DNA of 64,000 nucleotides, taken from contig CAUYUJ010019254.1 in the NCBI GenBank assembly GCA_963575745.1, positions 43,501 through 107,500 of the forward strand. The letters run 5' to 3'. The notes below the pieces were generated by a model, which ran no database searches, was not told the DNA's origin, and saw only the letters and a list, made by a program, of their open reading frames with translations. Numbering within the stretch: position 1 is the first letter of the stretch; each line of letters begins with the position of its first letter. The position numbers were made by a program, and so were the translations under genes. Source of the DNA: Prorocentrum cordatum. Lineage: Eukaryota; Sar; Dinophyceae; Prorocentrales; Prorocentraceae. Shown here piece by piece: positions 8,405-18,779 of this stretch.

Positions 8405-9060
8405 AAAATGCGGCGTGGGCATTGGATAAGGACGACGAAGTACGAGGAGGATGATGAAGCACAGGACCATGAAGCGCGATGAGGACGAGGACGAGGACGA
8501 CGGCGAGGACGGAGATGGATGACGAACTACGGCGAGGGAACTGGATAAGGAACCCTGGGAAAGGGAATCCAGGGTCTGGAAGAACACATGTTTTATTCGC
8601 GGCTGTAACGGGCGTTATAGGGGGGGAGGGGAGGGGGACGGGAGGGGGCATAGCATAGCGCCCCCCCTCCCCAGAATGTGGTGCAGGACGCACTGCGGCA
8701 GTGCCGGGGGCGCACTGAGGGGGCAGCGTTACGTCATGAAGGGGGGGGGGGGAGGGTAGGGGGCATAACGCGCGTGATGGCCCAGACGGTAACCGCAAGA
8801 GTGGCTTGGCCATGGATATCACCGCCGACCTCATCTGATCCGCCGACCCTGTCGGCGTGCGTGAAGGACTTGTCCGTTCGAGTCGTCCTCTCCGTCGTTA
8901 GTGAGTCGTCGCCTCTGCTGGCTCCTTTCCCTGCAACCCGCATCTCCCTGGGACCGTTGCCGCTCCCCCCCTCCTCCTGGGCCCTCCTCCCCAAGCGCGC
9001 CAGCCAAAGCGAAATTGAGTAATGTCGTCATTCAATCGAAGGGCAGCCCCCTCCCTTTGA
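8405..9060. other. No gene seen; G-runs
   Basis: Contains GA-rich phrases (GACGAGGACGAGGACGACGG) and G-rich runs near 8620-8660 and 8740-8765. Short open frames here lack recognisable domains. Confidence 0.6.
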
Positions 9061-9190
9061 TCCCTCCCCCCGTCGGAGGGGGGGGGGTCCTCGGGGGGGT
9101 CCCGGGGGGGGTCGCCACCCAAGTGCGAATCTTCGGGGGGGTCCTGGAGGGGATCCCGGGGGATGTCGCAACCCAGATACGCCTCCCTCC
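9061..9190. repeat. G-tract cluster (quadruplex-prone)
   Basis: Several runs of 7-10 G (near 9078-9088, 9092-9100, 9103-9111, 9136-9142) spaced closely enough to favour intramolecular G-quadruplexes. Confidence 0.6.
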
Positions 9191-9790
9191 CTGGGTGTCC
9201 GGGGTCCCAAGAACGCCCCAGGACGGGCCAAGAGTGCCCCAAGAGGCCCCCAAGAAGGTCCAAGAGGGCCCCGCATCGCATAACGATCTGTCAAAGACGC
9301 CCTCTCGGCCTCCTGAAGGCCCATGAGGCCTGCAAACCGCCCCAAGGGGCCTTCAGGAGCACTCCAAAGGCCCCCAAAGGCATCATTCATCAATCTCGGA
9401 TTTTGGCGTTCTCGCCTCTTCCGCTTCCCGACGCTCTACGACGGCCCAAGATGCCCCCAAGATCGCACATCGCCCCCATACGGCCCAAAGTCCTCTAAGA
9501 GGTTCCCAATATTGCCCAAGGGGGCCCCAAGACGGCCCGAGACGCCTCCAAGACAGGCCAAGAGGCACACAAGAGGGCTCCCAGATGGGGGCCCCGAACA
9601 GACATCTCGAGCCCTCGCCCGAAGCTCTCAGGAGGCCCCAAGAAGCCTCCAAGACGCCCCCAAGCCCCCAGGAAGCCCCTGTAGGCCCCCAAGAGGCTCC
9701 CAAGAAGACCCCCCAGAGTCTCCCAGACTCCGAGAACGCCCCCAAACTGCTGACCCAAGCCCCCCGAAAGCGCTCCGAAGAGACCCCGAC
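9190..9790. repeat. Degenerate CCCAAGA-type satellite, block 1
   Basis: Irregular repeats of 10-15 bases built on (G)CCCCCAAGA(G/C)GG(C)C. The same sequence class recurs at 43085-43640. No credible gene. Confidence 0.7.
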
Positions 9791-10320
9791 AAGCAACCCC
9801 TCCTCCCTCTGCTCCTCACCCTCCTCTTGTTGTTCCTCCGCCTCGTCCTCATCATCATCCACCTGCTCATCACTCTTCTCGACGTCCTCCTGCCCCAACT
9901 TCCCCTCCTCATCCTCCTCCGCATGCTCTTCCTAATCTTCCCCATCCTGCTCCACGGCGTCCTCATCCTGCTCCTCCTGCTCTTCCTGCTCTTCATATGT
10001 ATTATTACTATTCTTAGTCTTCTTATAAGTAGTTGTGTTGTTACTATTATTACTGTTACGAATATGATTAACATATTTGTTGTATGGTTATTGCTACGAG
10101 TACCAATATTACTATCATTATTATTCCTCCTCCTCCTCCTCCTGTTCCTGCTCCTCCTCCTACTCCTCCTTCTCTCCCTTCCCCATCCCCCTCCTCCTCC
10201 TCCTCCTCCTCCTCCTCCTCCTTCTCACCCAGTCCATCCCTCTCATCCCCCTCCTTCGCATCCTCCTCCTCCTCATCCTCCTCCTCCTCCTCCTCCTCCT
10301 CCTCCTCCTCCTCCTCCTCA
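9791..10320. repeat. TCC microsatellite interrupted by an AT-rich insert
   Basis: TCC arrays occupy 9791-9990 and 10120-10320. They flank an AT-rich stretch at 9993-10120 (TATTATTACTATTC, TTGTTGTTACTATTATTAC) that looks like a diverged ATT array. Confidence 0.85.
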
Positions 10321-10660
<340 letters not shown>

Positions 10661-10734
10661 CTCATCATCTCCACACCCTCCCCCACGTGATCTTCCCCTG
10701 GTGCTCCGCAACCTAGCCTCGACCGCGTCCTTCC

Positions 10735-11195
10735 CGTCCTCCTCCTCCTGCCATGTCCTGTCCTCCTCCTCCCCCTCCTCCGCGTCCTTCTTCTCCTCCT
10801 GCTCCTCCGACTCCTTATCCTCGTACTCCTACGGCTCCTTCCCCCCGTCCTCCTCCTCCTCCTCCGCATCCTCCTGCTCTCCACCGCGTCCTCCTCCTCC
10901 TCCTCCTCCTCCTGCTCCTCCGCTCCTCCTACTCCTCCCCTGCTCCTCCTCCTCGTCCTCGTCCTCGCCGGCCTCCTCCTCCTCCTCCTCCTCCTCCTCC
11001 TCCTCCTCCTCCTCCCCCTCCTCCTTCTCCTCCTCCTCCTCCTTCTCCTCCTCCGCATCCTCCTCCTCCCCTTCATGCTGCTCCACCGCGTCCTCCGCCT
11101 CCTCCTCCTCCTCCTCCTGCTCCTGCTCCTTCTCCTGCTCCTCCTACTCCTCCTCCTGCTCCTCCTCCTCGTCCTCGTCCTCGCCGGCCGAAGGC
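10735..11195. repeat. TCC microsatellite
   Basis: TCC array with a segment repeated around CTCGTCCTCGTCCTCGCCGG, which occurs near 10953 and 11169. Confidence 0.9.
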
Positions 11196-12200
11196 CAGGG
11201 TCTGAAGCCTCCTGGGCGCATTCCTTAACGAAGGCCTCCACCGTAAGCGAGCAAGCCTCCTGGGGCCACTGGTGCCAGCACAGATGCGACTGCCGAATCC
11301 TGTGGCAGCCTGTGAGCGCACGGCGTGCATCCATCCCCCGCCCATGCCGACTCCCTGGGGCGCACTGCCCCAAGGGCACCCCAGAACGCCAAGCGGACCC
11401 CTCTCAGGCCCCCGCCAAAAGGGCCGGATGATTCTGGCCACTCCCTCGGGGCGTCGCCGTGGGGGAATGGCGATCTATGCGGAGGGCTCTGGGGGCCTGG
11501 AAGATGGGAACGACAGACGCCCAGACTTCGCTAAACCCTGAGAGCGTACAATACGCGCCCAGAGCGACGCTGGAGGCAGGGCGGAACGAGGCTGCGAAAG
11601 AAGATGGTCACCATGACTAGGATCTGACACGGTCACTTTCTTCAACACACACACCACGACGACGACCACACGTCCTCAGTGAAGCTCGCACTGTATCTGT
11701 CGGACCCTGGTTCCATCCACTACTCTCTGAGCATGAAGTCGAATGGCCTCAGCTGACCAAGCGCTGTCGGCCAATGACTCAGACACGAAATTAACTCTTC
11801 GTATGGTCTGTCGGAAGAGGAGGTGGAGGAGGAGGAGGAGGAGGCGGAGGAAGGGAAGGTTGAGAAGAAAAAGAGCATGGCCCACGAGGCCTTAGAAGGT
11901 TCCAGCACCCCAACAGGATGGTCCAGGAAGACTCAGGAGGCCCCGCGAATGGGGATGTTGAAGGAGTGAAGGATTGCATGGGGGGGGGGAGAGGGGGGGG
12001 AGGGAGGGGGGGAAGGCAAGCTAGGTGCGCTCGCGTCATATCTGACATCCTACCCTCCCTCCCATCCCTTACTATGGCGCAGATCCCCTCTCTACTCGCA
12101 CAGTCGGATGTCGAGCAGGGTAATGATCCCGAAAGGGCACGTGATGCATTGTAAAACACGGCGTGGCATGGCGTAGAAGAGCACCGCAAAGCGTAGTATC
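11196..12200. other. No gene seen
   Basis: Mixed-composition DNA with a short GGA array at 11818-11850 and G-runs at 11980-12015. Several overlapping frames of 60-130 codons exist on both strands, but none has a recognisable domain or a clear advantage over its neighbours. Confidence 0.6.
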
Positions 12201-12205
12201 AACCT

Positions 12206-12810
12206 AGCATTGCATTGCATGCCGTGGCATGGCACGGGAAATGACGCCAGCGCTGCAGCGGGGGCGCGAGCCCAAACGAGCGGAAGCGCGGAAATGAGGC
12301 CAGCGCTGCAGCGGGAGCACGATTCGGAACGAGCGGAAGCACGCCGGAATCGGCCCGGGAGGCTTCCCGGGCGCCAGAAGCAGGATTTCAGCATTTTCAA
12401 AAGAACAATGTGTATTGGAATGGCCTTTTTCGGCGCCGCCTCGGAACTCGATTCGTCGGCGCCAGCCGGAACCGGCTCCGGACCCGGCCCGGGCGCTGGC
12501 CCGGGCGTGGGCTCGGGCGTCCGGCCCGGGCGCCGGCTCGGGCGCCGGCCCGGGCGTCGAAATCGGCCCGGGAAGCCTCCCGGGCGCCAGAAGCAGAAAT
12601 TCAGCATTTTGAAAAGAAAAATGTGTATTGGAATGGCCTTTTTTCGGCGCCGCCTCGGAACTCGATTTTCCGGCGCCGGCCGAAACCGGCTCCGGACGCC
12701 GGCCCGGGCGCCGGCCTGGGCGCCAGCTCGGGCGTGCAGCCCGGGCGCTGGCGGAAATGATGCCAGCGCTGCAGCGGGAGCACGATTCGGAACGAGCGGG
12801 GCCCGAAAAT
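12206..12810. repeat. 213-bp tandem duplication in a GGGCGC-rich repeat
   Basis: The block starting AATCGGCCCGGGAGGC at 12348 recurs from 12561 (offset 213), including 'ATGTGTATTGGAATGGCC' and 'CGCCGCCTCGGAACTCGATT'. The phrase 'GCCAGCGCTGCAGCGGGAGC' also occurs on both outer sides (near 12299 and 12762). Between these lie degenerate CCCGGGCGCnGG units. Frames on both strands stay open only because of the GC-rich repeat. Confidence 0.8.
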
Positions 12811-12899
12811 GAGGCCGGCGCCTCAGCGAGAGCAGCATTTTGGAAACAATGCAAGCGAAAACCCAACTCCTGGGAAACCTGCGTGTAAAAAACCATACG

Positions 12900-13390
12900 C
12901 GGGGGGGGTCGGCTACTCCCATTCCGTCATCAGGGGAAGAGGGAGAGTAGTATTCATATTGAGTAATTGTAGAACAGAGGGAAGGACGGTTGGAGGTGAG
13001 GCAAGGGGGTAGGAAATATGAAAGTGAGGGAAGGGGAAAATGGGTGGGGGAAGCAAAGGTGAAGGAAGGATGGGGATTGAAGCATGGAAGGGAGGAAATG
13101 GAAGAAGGAATGGTGCAGAGGAGAGGGATGGAGAGACAGAGGGCGGGGGGGCGAGGAAGGATGGAGGGTGCAATGGAGAGGGGGGGAGGAACGGAGGAAG
13201 GGGAAGGGACATAGGGGGTGGGGAGGGAGGGGGAGCGAGAGGATGCAGGGAGGGGGTGGAATTAAGGGTGGGCGGGAGGAAGGAGAGAGGGGAGTCAGGG
13301 AGGGAAGGCGGGAGGGAGTCCTCCAGGACCCCCCCCTGGAATCTCCAAGAGCAGCTTAGAAGCCTCTGGAATATCTCGAGAGCTGGGTCT
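12900..13390. repeat. Polypurine (GGA-rich) tract
   Basis: Nearly 400 bases with a strongly purine-biased plus strand (GGAAGG, GGGGAGG units), potentially triplex-forming. The minus-strand Pro/Ser/Leu frame across it is an artefact. Confidence 0.75.
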
Positions 13391-13810
13391 CCTCGTCCTC
13401 GCCCTCGTCGTCCGCCTCCTCTTCTTGGCGGAGGGGGGCAGGGAGAGGTCGTCAGGTCGTCGCTGTCGTCGCCGCCACCCTCGTCGCCGTCGTCGTCGTG
13501 CCTGATGTCGCCGTCGTGGTCCTCGCCCTCGTCGCCCTCGTCGCCTTCGTCGTCGTGGCCGCGGGCGGGGGCCCGTCCTGACGGCGTGGGGCCGCACTTA
13601 CGCGTCTGGGACGAACTGCTGCTGAAAACCGAGTCCAGCGGCCCGAAGCGCCCCTCCGCCCGTGGCTGCTGGGGGGGGCTGAGGGCTGGAGGAGGTGGGC
13701 GAGGAGGAGGAGGAGGAGGAGGAGGAGGAGACGGAGGACAACGAAAGGGATGACGATAGGAGGAGGAGGAGGAGGAGGAGGAGGAGGAGGAGGAGGAGGC
13801 AGAAGGGATA
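13391..13810. repeat. CGTCGT and GGA microsatellites
   Basis: TCGTCG-type repeats fill 13390-13560 and GGA arrays lie at 13692-13730 and 13755-13800, with a short ordinary segment between. Confidence 0.8.
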
Positions 13811-14640
13811 TCACGTCGCGCGCCCAAGGAAGAGTGCCGATGTCAAGCAAAAAAGAGGCGTAATGGGAGTGGTGCACGTGACGTGTGCACGTCCGATTCC
13901 TGCCACGCCTCTTGCAAAGTCGACGAACAAGTCAACGCTAGAGTGAACGACAAACCATGATTTGGTCGCTGCTGGGTATAACTAGAGCCCCGCTGGGGTT
14001 TGCTAGGGACTGAACGCAAAGTGGATGGGAGTATGTTGTAACGAGAAGTAAGAGCAGGAGGATGAACATAGCCCAGCGCAGGAAGAAGAGAACATAACCA
14101 ACAAGAGTTCACGCCACAAGCGGGCGAGTCTTGCGGGAGGCAAAAGAGGGAAGAGGGAGGGGCAATACTTTGGGGGGGCTGGAGCCGAGAGGGTTTCAAT
14201 ACGCCTCAGGATGCTTCAGAAGGTCCAGGTCACGCTCCGATGCACTTGCGCAGATCCAAGCTGGGACACCCAGCGCATGCACTGTCTTTATTCCAATACA
14301 GTCAACCCGCATCATCAGGACGCACGATGAGGATGCAAGGGCCTGGGGAGGGCCTTTCGAAGCCTTTCGAGCGGGGCCCAGCCAGCGAAAGTGGCCGAGC
14401 ACGGGCCGCAGGGGCAAGGATGCAAGGGTGCAGCTTGGGAAGAATGCCCACCCGTGGCGCCCGTGGAGCCAGGCTTGGCCGTCGCAGCGCGTGCGGCACA
14501 CCGAGGCCGATCCCTCCTCAGACCACGCCGAGGAAGGAGACGTGGCCGACCCCCCGTGCGAGCCCCGCCTCGCCACACCTGCGGCGCCCACCCGCGGAGG
14601 GCGACGACGGTCCCGGGCTCCGGAGAAGGCGCGGGGTGCC
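13811..14640. other. No gene seen
   Basis: Ordinary-looking DNA with a short palindromic phrase (GTGCACGTGACGTGTGCAC near 13872). Open frames on both strands run into the flanking GGA array and have no recognised domain. Confidence 0.55.
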
Positions 14641-14647
14641 CAGAAGC

Positions 14648-15150
14648 CGCGGCCGAGGAGGAGGAGGAGGAGGAGGAGGAGGAGGATGGGAGGAGGAGGA
14701 GGAGGAGAGGAGGAGGAGGAGGAGGAGGAGGAGGAGGAGGAGGAGGAGGAGGAGGAGGAGGAGGCCTCGTGGCCCCCCGCTGCTCCGAGGGCACGGAGGC
14801 CGACCCCGGGTGCGGCAGGACTCCTCCGGAGCCGGGGGGGCCCCAATGGCCCCGGAGCGTGCAGGCTTGCGCCTGGCGTGCGCGCTGCCGCCAGGTTCAC
14901 AGCCACGACTCCTCCACGTCCACGACCCCTCGGCCTCCTCCTCCTCCTCCTCCTCCTCCTCCTCCTCCTGCTCCTCCTGCTCTCCTGGCTCCTCCTCCTC
15001 CTCCTCCTCCTCCCTCCTCCTCCTCCTCCTCCTCCTCCTCCTCTCCGCCTCCGCCTCCTCCCTCTCCCTCCTCCTCCTCCTCCTCCTCCTCCTCCTCCTC
15101 CTCCTCCTCCTCCTCCTCCGCTTCCTCCTCCTCCGCCTCCTCCTCCTCCA
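14648..15150. repeat. GGA array, spacer, then TCC array
   Basis: GAG/GGA triplets (14648-14765) and TCC triplets (14930-15145) form opposite-strand versions of the same triplet, separated by about 165 bases of GC-rich spacer. The two arms could pair as a long hairpin. Confidence 0.85.
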
Positions 15151-15262
15151 TCATCACCGCTACCAACACCACCACCAAATGATCATCAGCAGCACCATCA
15201 TTATCATCACCATCATCGCCACCATAATGATATTAAGAATAATCAGAATTATAATGATGATG

Positions 15263-15314
<52 letters not shown>

Positions 15315-15347
15315 GTAGTACCGTCGTCGTTATCATCATCAGCACCG

Positions 15348-15380
<33 letters not shown>

Positions 15381-15483
15381 GCAGCAGCATCATCATTTGC
15401 TTCATCATCAGCTTCATCATCAGCATCAGCATCAGCATCAGCATCATCATCAGCATCAGCATCAGCATCAGCATCAGCATCAA

Positions 15484-15558
<75 letters not shown>

Positions 15559-15602
15559 TATTCGCATCAACATCATCACCACCAGCATCATCATCAGTAC
15601 CG

Positions 15603-15641
<39 letters not shown>

Positions 15642-15925
15642 GCAACAACATCATCACCACCACCATCATCACAATCACCGTCATCATCATCAGCAGCATC
15701 ATCATCATAATCATCATCAGCATCATCATCAGCATCATTATCGTCATCATCATATTCATCATCACCATCATTACCACCATCATCACCACCATCATCATCG
15801 TCACCGTCATCGTCACCATCGTCGTCGTCATCATCGTCGTCGTCATCGCCATCATCGTCGTCGTTGTCATCATAATTGTCAGATTCGTCGTCATCGTCAT
15901 CATCGTCATCGTCATCATCATCATC

Positions 15926-15971
<46 letters not shown>

Positions 15972-16090
15972 CTACCATCGCCACCACCACCATCGTCATA
16001 ACTATCATGATTGGGCGCATCATTATCGTCATCACCACCACCAACACCATCATCTCAAACATAATTATTTGCATCATCGGCATCGCCATC
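15151..16090. repeat. Long ATC (CAT) microsatellite, nearly 1 kb
   Basis: CAT triplets with AGC, CGTC and ATT-type interruptions. It is the largest ATC array in the window. I saw no SL relic at either edge. Confidence 0.95.
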
Positions 16091-17448
16091 ATTATCAAAC
16101 GACATCGAACGTATCAACACTCGTCGTCTCCACGACCATCACCACCGTCGTCCTGGTCGTCAACATCGTCGTCCCCTCGCCCCGATGGTGTCCTTGCTGG
16201 GCGTCCTCTGCCCACAGACGGAGATGGTCCCGGACCTGTCCGACTCGAGAGTCTCGGTGGGCTGGAAGTCGACGGGCTGGACCGACATCTCCCCCTGGCC
16301 AGAAAAAGGGAGAGACCCGCGAGAGAGAGAGAGAGCAGGGAAAGAGAGAGAGAGAGAGAGAAACAAAAAAGAGTGAGAGAGAAGAGGCGACGGGGAGATG
16401 AGAAGAAAGAAGGCAGACGAGGGAAGCAGAACGGAAGGAGAGGGAAAGAGACAAGATGGAGGGTGGAGCGTAAGGACGACCCCCTACCGTGAGGCGAGAA
16501 AATACTCCAGAAAAGGAAGGACAGAAGCAGCAGACCCTCCTCCTCCGTTCCCACAATACCGAAACCTACATCGCCGTTGCCTACATCGCCGTTAGCCCGT
16601 CTGCAGGCGCTGCGGGGGCACAGGCCAGGGGGGACATCCCCTGAGAGTTCAGTCGTCGTCGTCGTCGTCGTCATCGTCGTCATCATTGTCGTCGTCGTCG
16701 CTGTCGTCGTTTCACGTTGGCCCGGCGCCATTGCTCCCCCCCGCGTCGCCGGCCTGGCGGGGGGCGAGGCGGGAAGAAACCCAACCCTGAGACCCCAGGA
16801 CGTACATCGATATTTGGTGCGGGAACATCACGCTTTCCATCGCAAATCCATCGAAACCATCGAAACCCAGGGCACCCTGGAGGCAAGCAGGATGTTTCAC
16901 AATGACAGCGGCAGGCGCTTCGCCGAGATTGCTGTTGTGGCGGGGGTAGGGTCCGAGAATGAATCCGAGTGGGCCGCCGAATTCCCCAGCGATTTCCTCC
17001 GCCGTGTGTACGTGTGTGTGTGTGTGTGTGTGTGCGTGTGTGTGTGTGAGCGTCGTACACAGAATCCACAAATTTCTCCGCGGGGCGCGCCGCCCAAGCG
17101 GTGATGGGGTCTGATAACTTCACAAGCGGGTTCCCCCGAGAAGTTGCCCAAACGGTGGTTGAGGGACGTACATCCGCACGCCCCCCACACTTTAGACATC
17201 CACACGCCGCCCCTATTTCGGAAGATAGCCCGCGCCGTCGCGCCGCGCGCATCAAGTTTCCAGCGCGCCTACACAAAGGGAGGGCATATACATGTCGGTG
17301 TGGGGACTCTCCCTGGAGACGTCCTCATATGTTATGTTTTTTGTGGCCCGAATGTTTAGGTTGTGCGGGGGCTACACGGGTAGCTCCTTTTCAAACTAGG
17401 ATCTCGCTGGGCACTTCTTCGAATTGTGTGAGAATGCTCCTCGGCGCG
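16091..17448. other. No gene seen; small microsatellites
   Basis: Contains CGTCGT-type triplets (16130-16180, 16650-16705), a GA run (16320-16375), and a GT run (17005-17048). A dispersed 63-bp repeat lies at 16830-16892. A plus-strand frame of 258 codons (17101-17877) overlaps the LINE A leader and shows no domain. Confidence 0.6.
16830..16892. repeat. 63-bp dispersed repeat, copy 1
   Basis: Matches 61371-61433: shared phrases are ACGCTT(T/C)CCATCGCA, CCATCGAAAC and GGGCACCCTGGAGGCAAG. It contains the palindrome-like CCAGGGCACCCTGG. Confidence 0.75.
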
Positions 17449-17480
17449 ATTCTGGCTCAAGAGCACTCCTATGGCTCAAG
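17449..17480 (+). other. Possible degenerate SL relic tails before LINE A
   Basis: ATTCTGGCTCAAG (17449-17461) matches the last 13 bases of the SL with one change. ATGGCTCAAG follows at 17471-17480, as expected of tandem truncated relics. The 5' halves are not preserved, so this could be chance. Confidence 0.35.
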
Positions 17481-17711
17481 TGAGGAATTCAAGGCTCCAA
17501 ACACTGCTAAACAAGTTCCCCCTCCAGTTCTCACCTGCACGCACCTGCATACTTCCCTATCTTCTTACCTTCTCAAATTGCCATGGTCTCAATTGAGACT
17601 ACACTGCCTTCCAGCCTCAGGATTTTATCTCGCTCGCAGACGAGGCTCCCCGAGACACCACCGTGAGGAGAACGAGACGTTCGACAGCGTCTCCACAGCC
17701 CCTTACACGAG

Positions 17712-18704
17712 GTGGATGGGATCGACTCCGCCTCACCTCCCCGTCCAGAGATGTATACCATGGCGACGCCGAGCACTTCAAGAGATGCTTCTGCAAGTGC
17801 CATCACCATCGAAGCGATTACGAACGCTATGGAGAGCATGTTTGAGAAGAAGGTCAAGGAGAGGCTCGACCCGATGACGAAGTTAGTCGAGTCAATCACC
17901 AAGCGTATGGACAAGGTGGAGCTGAACGTGAAGAAAAATATGGGCGAGATGAGGCAGCGTATGGACACGTCCGAACGATCGGGCGGACCACAGGACATCA
18001 CCGAGAATATCCAGGAGATCGACACCGAAATCCACAGCTCGAGCGAGGCAATCGACCAGAGGAAGATGTATTTCGGCAAGACTGGCACTGCTCCACCATC
18101 GTGGAACAGCACTCCGAGAGCCGCGCCTACGGATGAGCGAAAGATCACTGCAGCGGCCAATGGCTTCACCGACATGGAGGAGGAGGAGGCGAACGAGTGA
18201 ATTCAAAATAAGCTTTGGGATTTCTGGGTACCTACGCCTGTAGATGTGTACTCCAAAGGGGAATTCACCGGCATCCTCTTCCTCAAGTTCCGTACGGAGG
18301 ACGAGAAGGAGCAGGCGATCAAGGCAAAAAGGGAGAATTTGTTGAAACACGGTGACAAAAAGATCAACATGTTCCCACACGCGCCTCCCGGTGACCAGAT
18401 CCCACAATCGTTTTTGTTTGCTCTCAAACGTTTATTGGCAGACTGGAGCTATGATCGGAAATGCGGGTGGGTTGGCATTCCGAGCAAAACTTTGCATGTC
18501 GGTGGAGAGCGGGTCATCAGCAAACGAATGGAGGGCATGGATCTCATCACGGATTTCGGGGAGGGCTGGGGTGATTTTCTTCGTTGCGAGGAGCTTGAGG
18601 AGATGGTGAAAACGGGCAAGGAGAAGCTGAAGACAAGCCTCACGCCGAAGAAGGGCAAAGGCAAGGGTAAGAACAATGCAGGGCGGGCGGGGAGCCCGGA
18701 ATAG
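17712..18704 (+). pseudogene. LINE A ORF1 (coiled-coil / RNA-binding-like), one in-frame stop
   Basis: A single frame from ATG 17712 to 18704, broken only by TGA at 18198-18200 after EEEANE. The N-terminal half is rich in heptad-like Leu/Ile/Met spacing (MTKLVESITKRMDKVELNV), a coiled coil typical of LINE ORF1 proteins that trimerise on element RNA. After the stop, EFTGILFLKFRTEDEKEQAI resembles the beta-strand/helix of an RRM. The C-terminus is basic (KKGKGKGKNN), suited to nucleic-acid binding. The stop could derive from CGA by cytosine deamination. Start uncertain: ATG 17754 also fits. Confidence 0.7.
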
Positions 18705-18779
18705 GCACAGCACCGATCGAGTCAAGTTTCACCCCGTCCACGCGATGGGAAGCTGCACCTGGTCTGCAAGAGTGCGCGG

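Noticed and set aside
12092-12922. 276-codon minus-strand frame and overlapping 230-codon frame
   Set aside because: Frames on both strands are open through the same GC-rich tandem repeat, with no domain and no distinguishing codon pattern.
15151-16090. SL relic at the edge of the largest ATC array
   Set aside because: Both borders were inspected and no GTAGCCATTTTGG-like sequence was found. The array counts as background when testing the ATC-SL association.
17101-17877. 258-codon plus-strand frame before LINE A
   Set aside because: Overlaps the LINE A leader and the start of ORF1 in another frame, with no recognisable domain.
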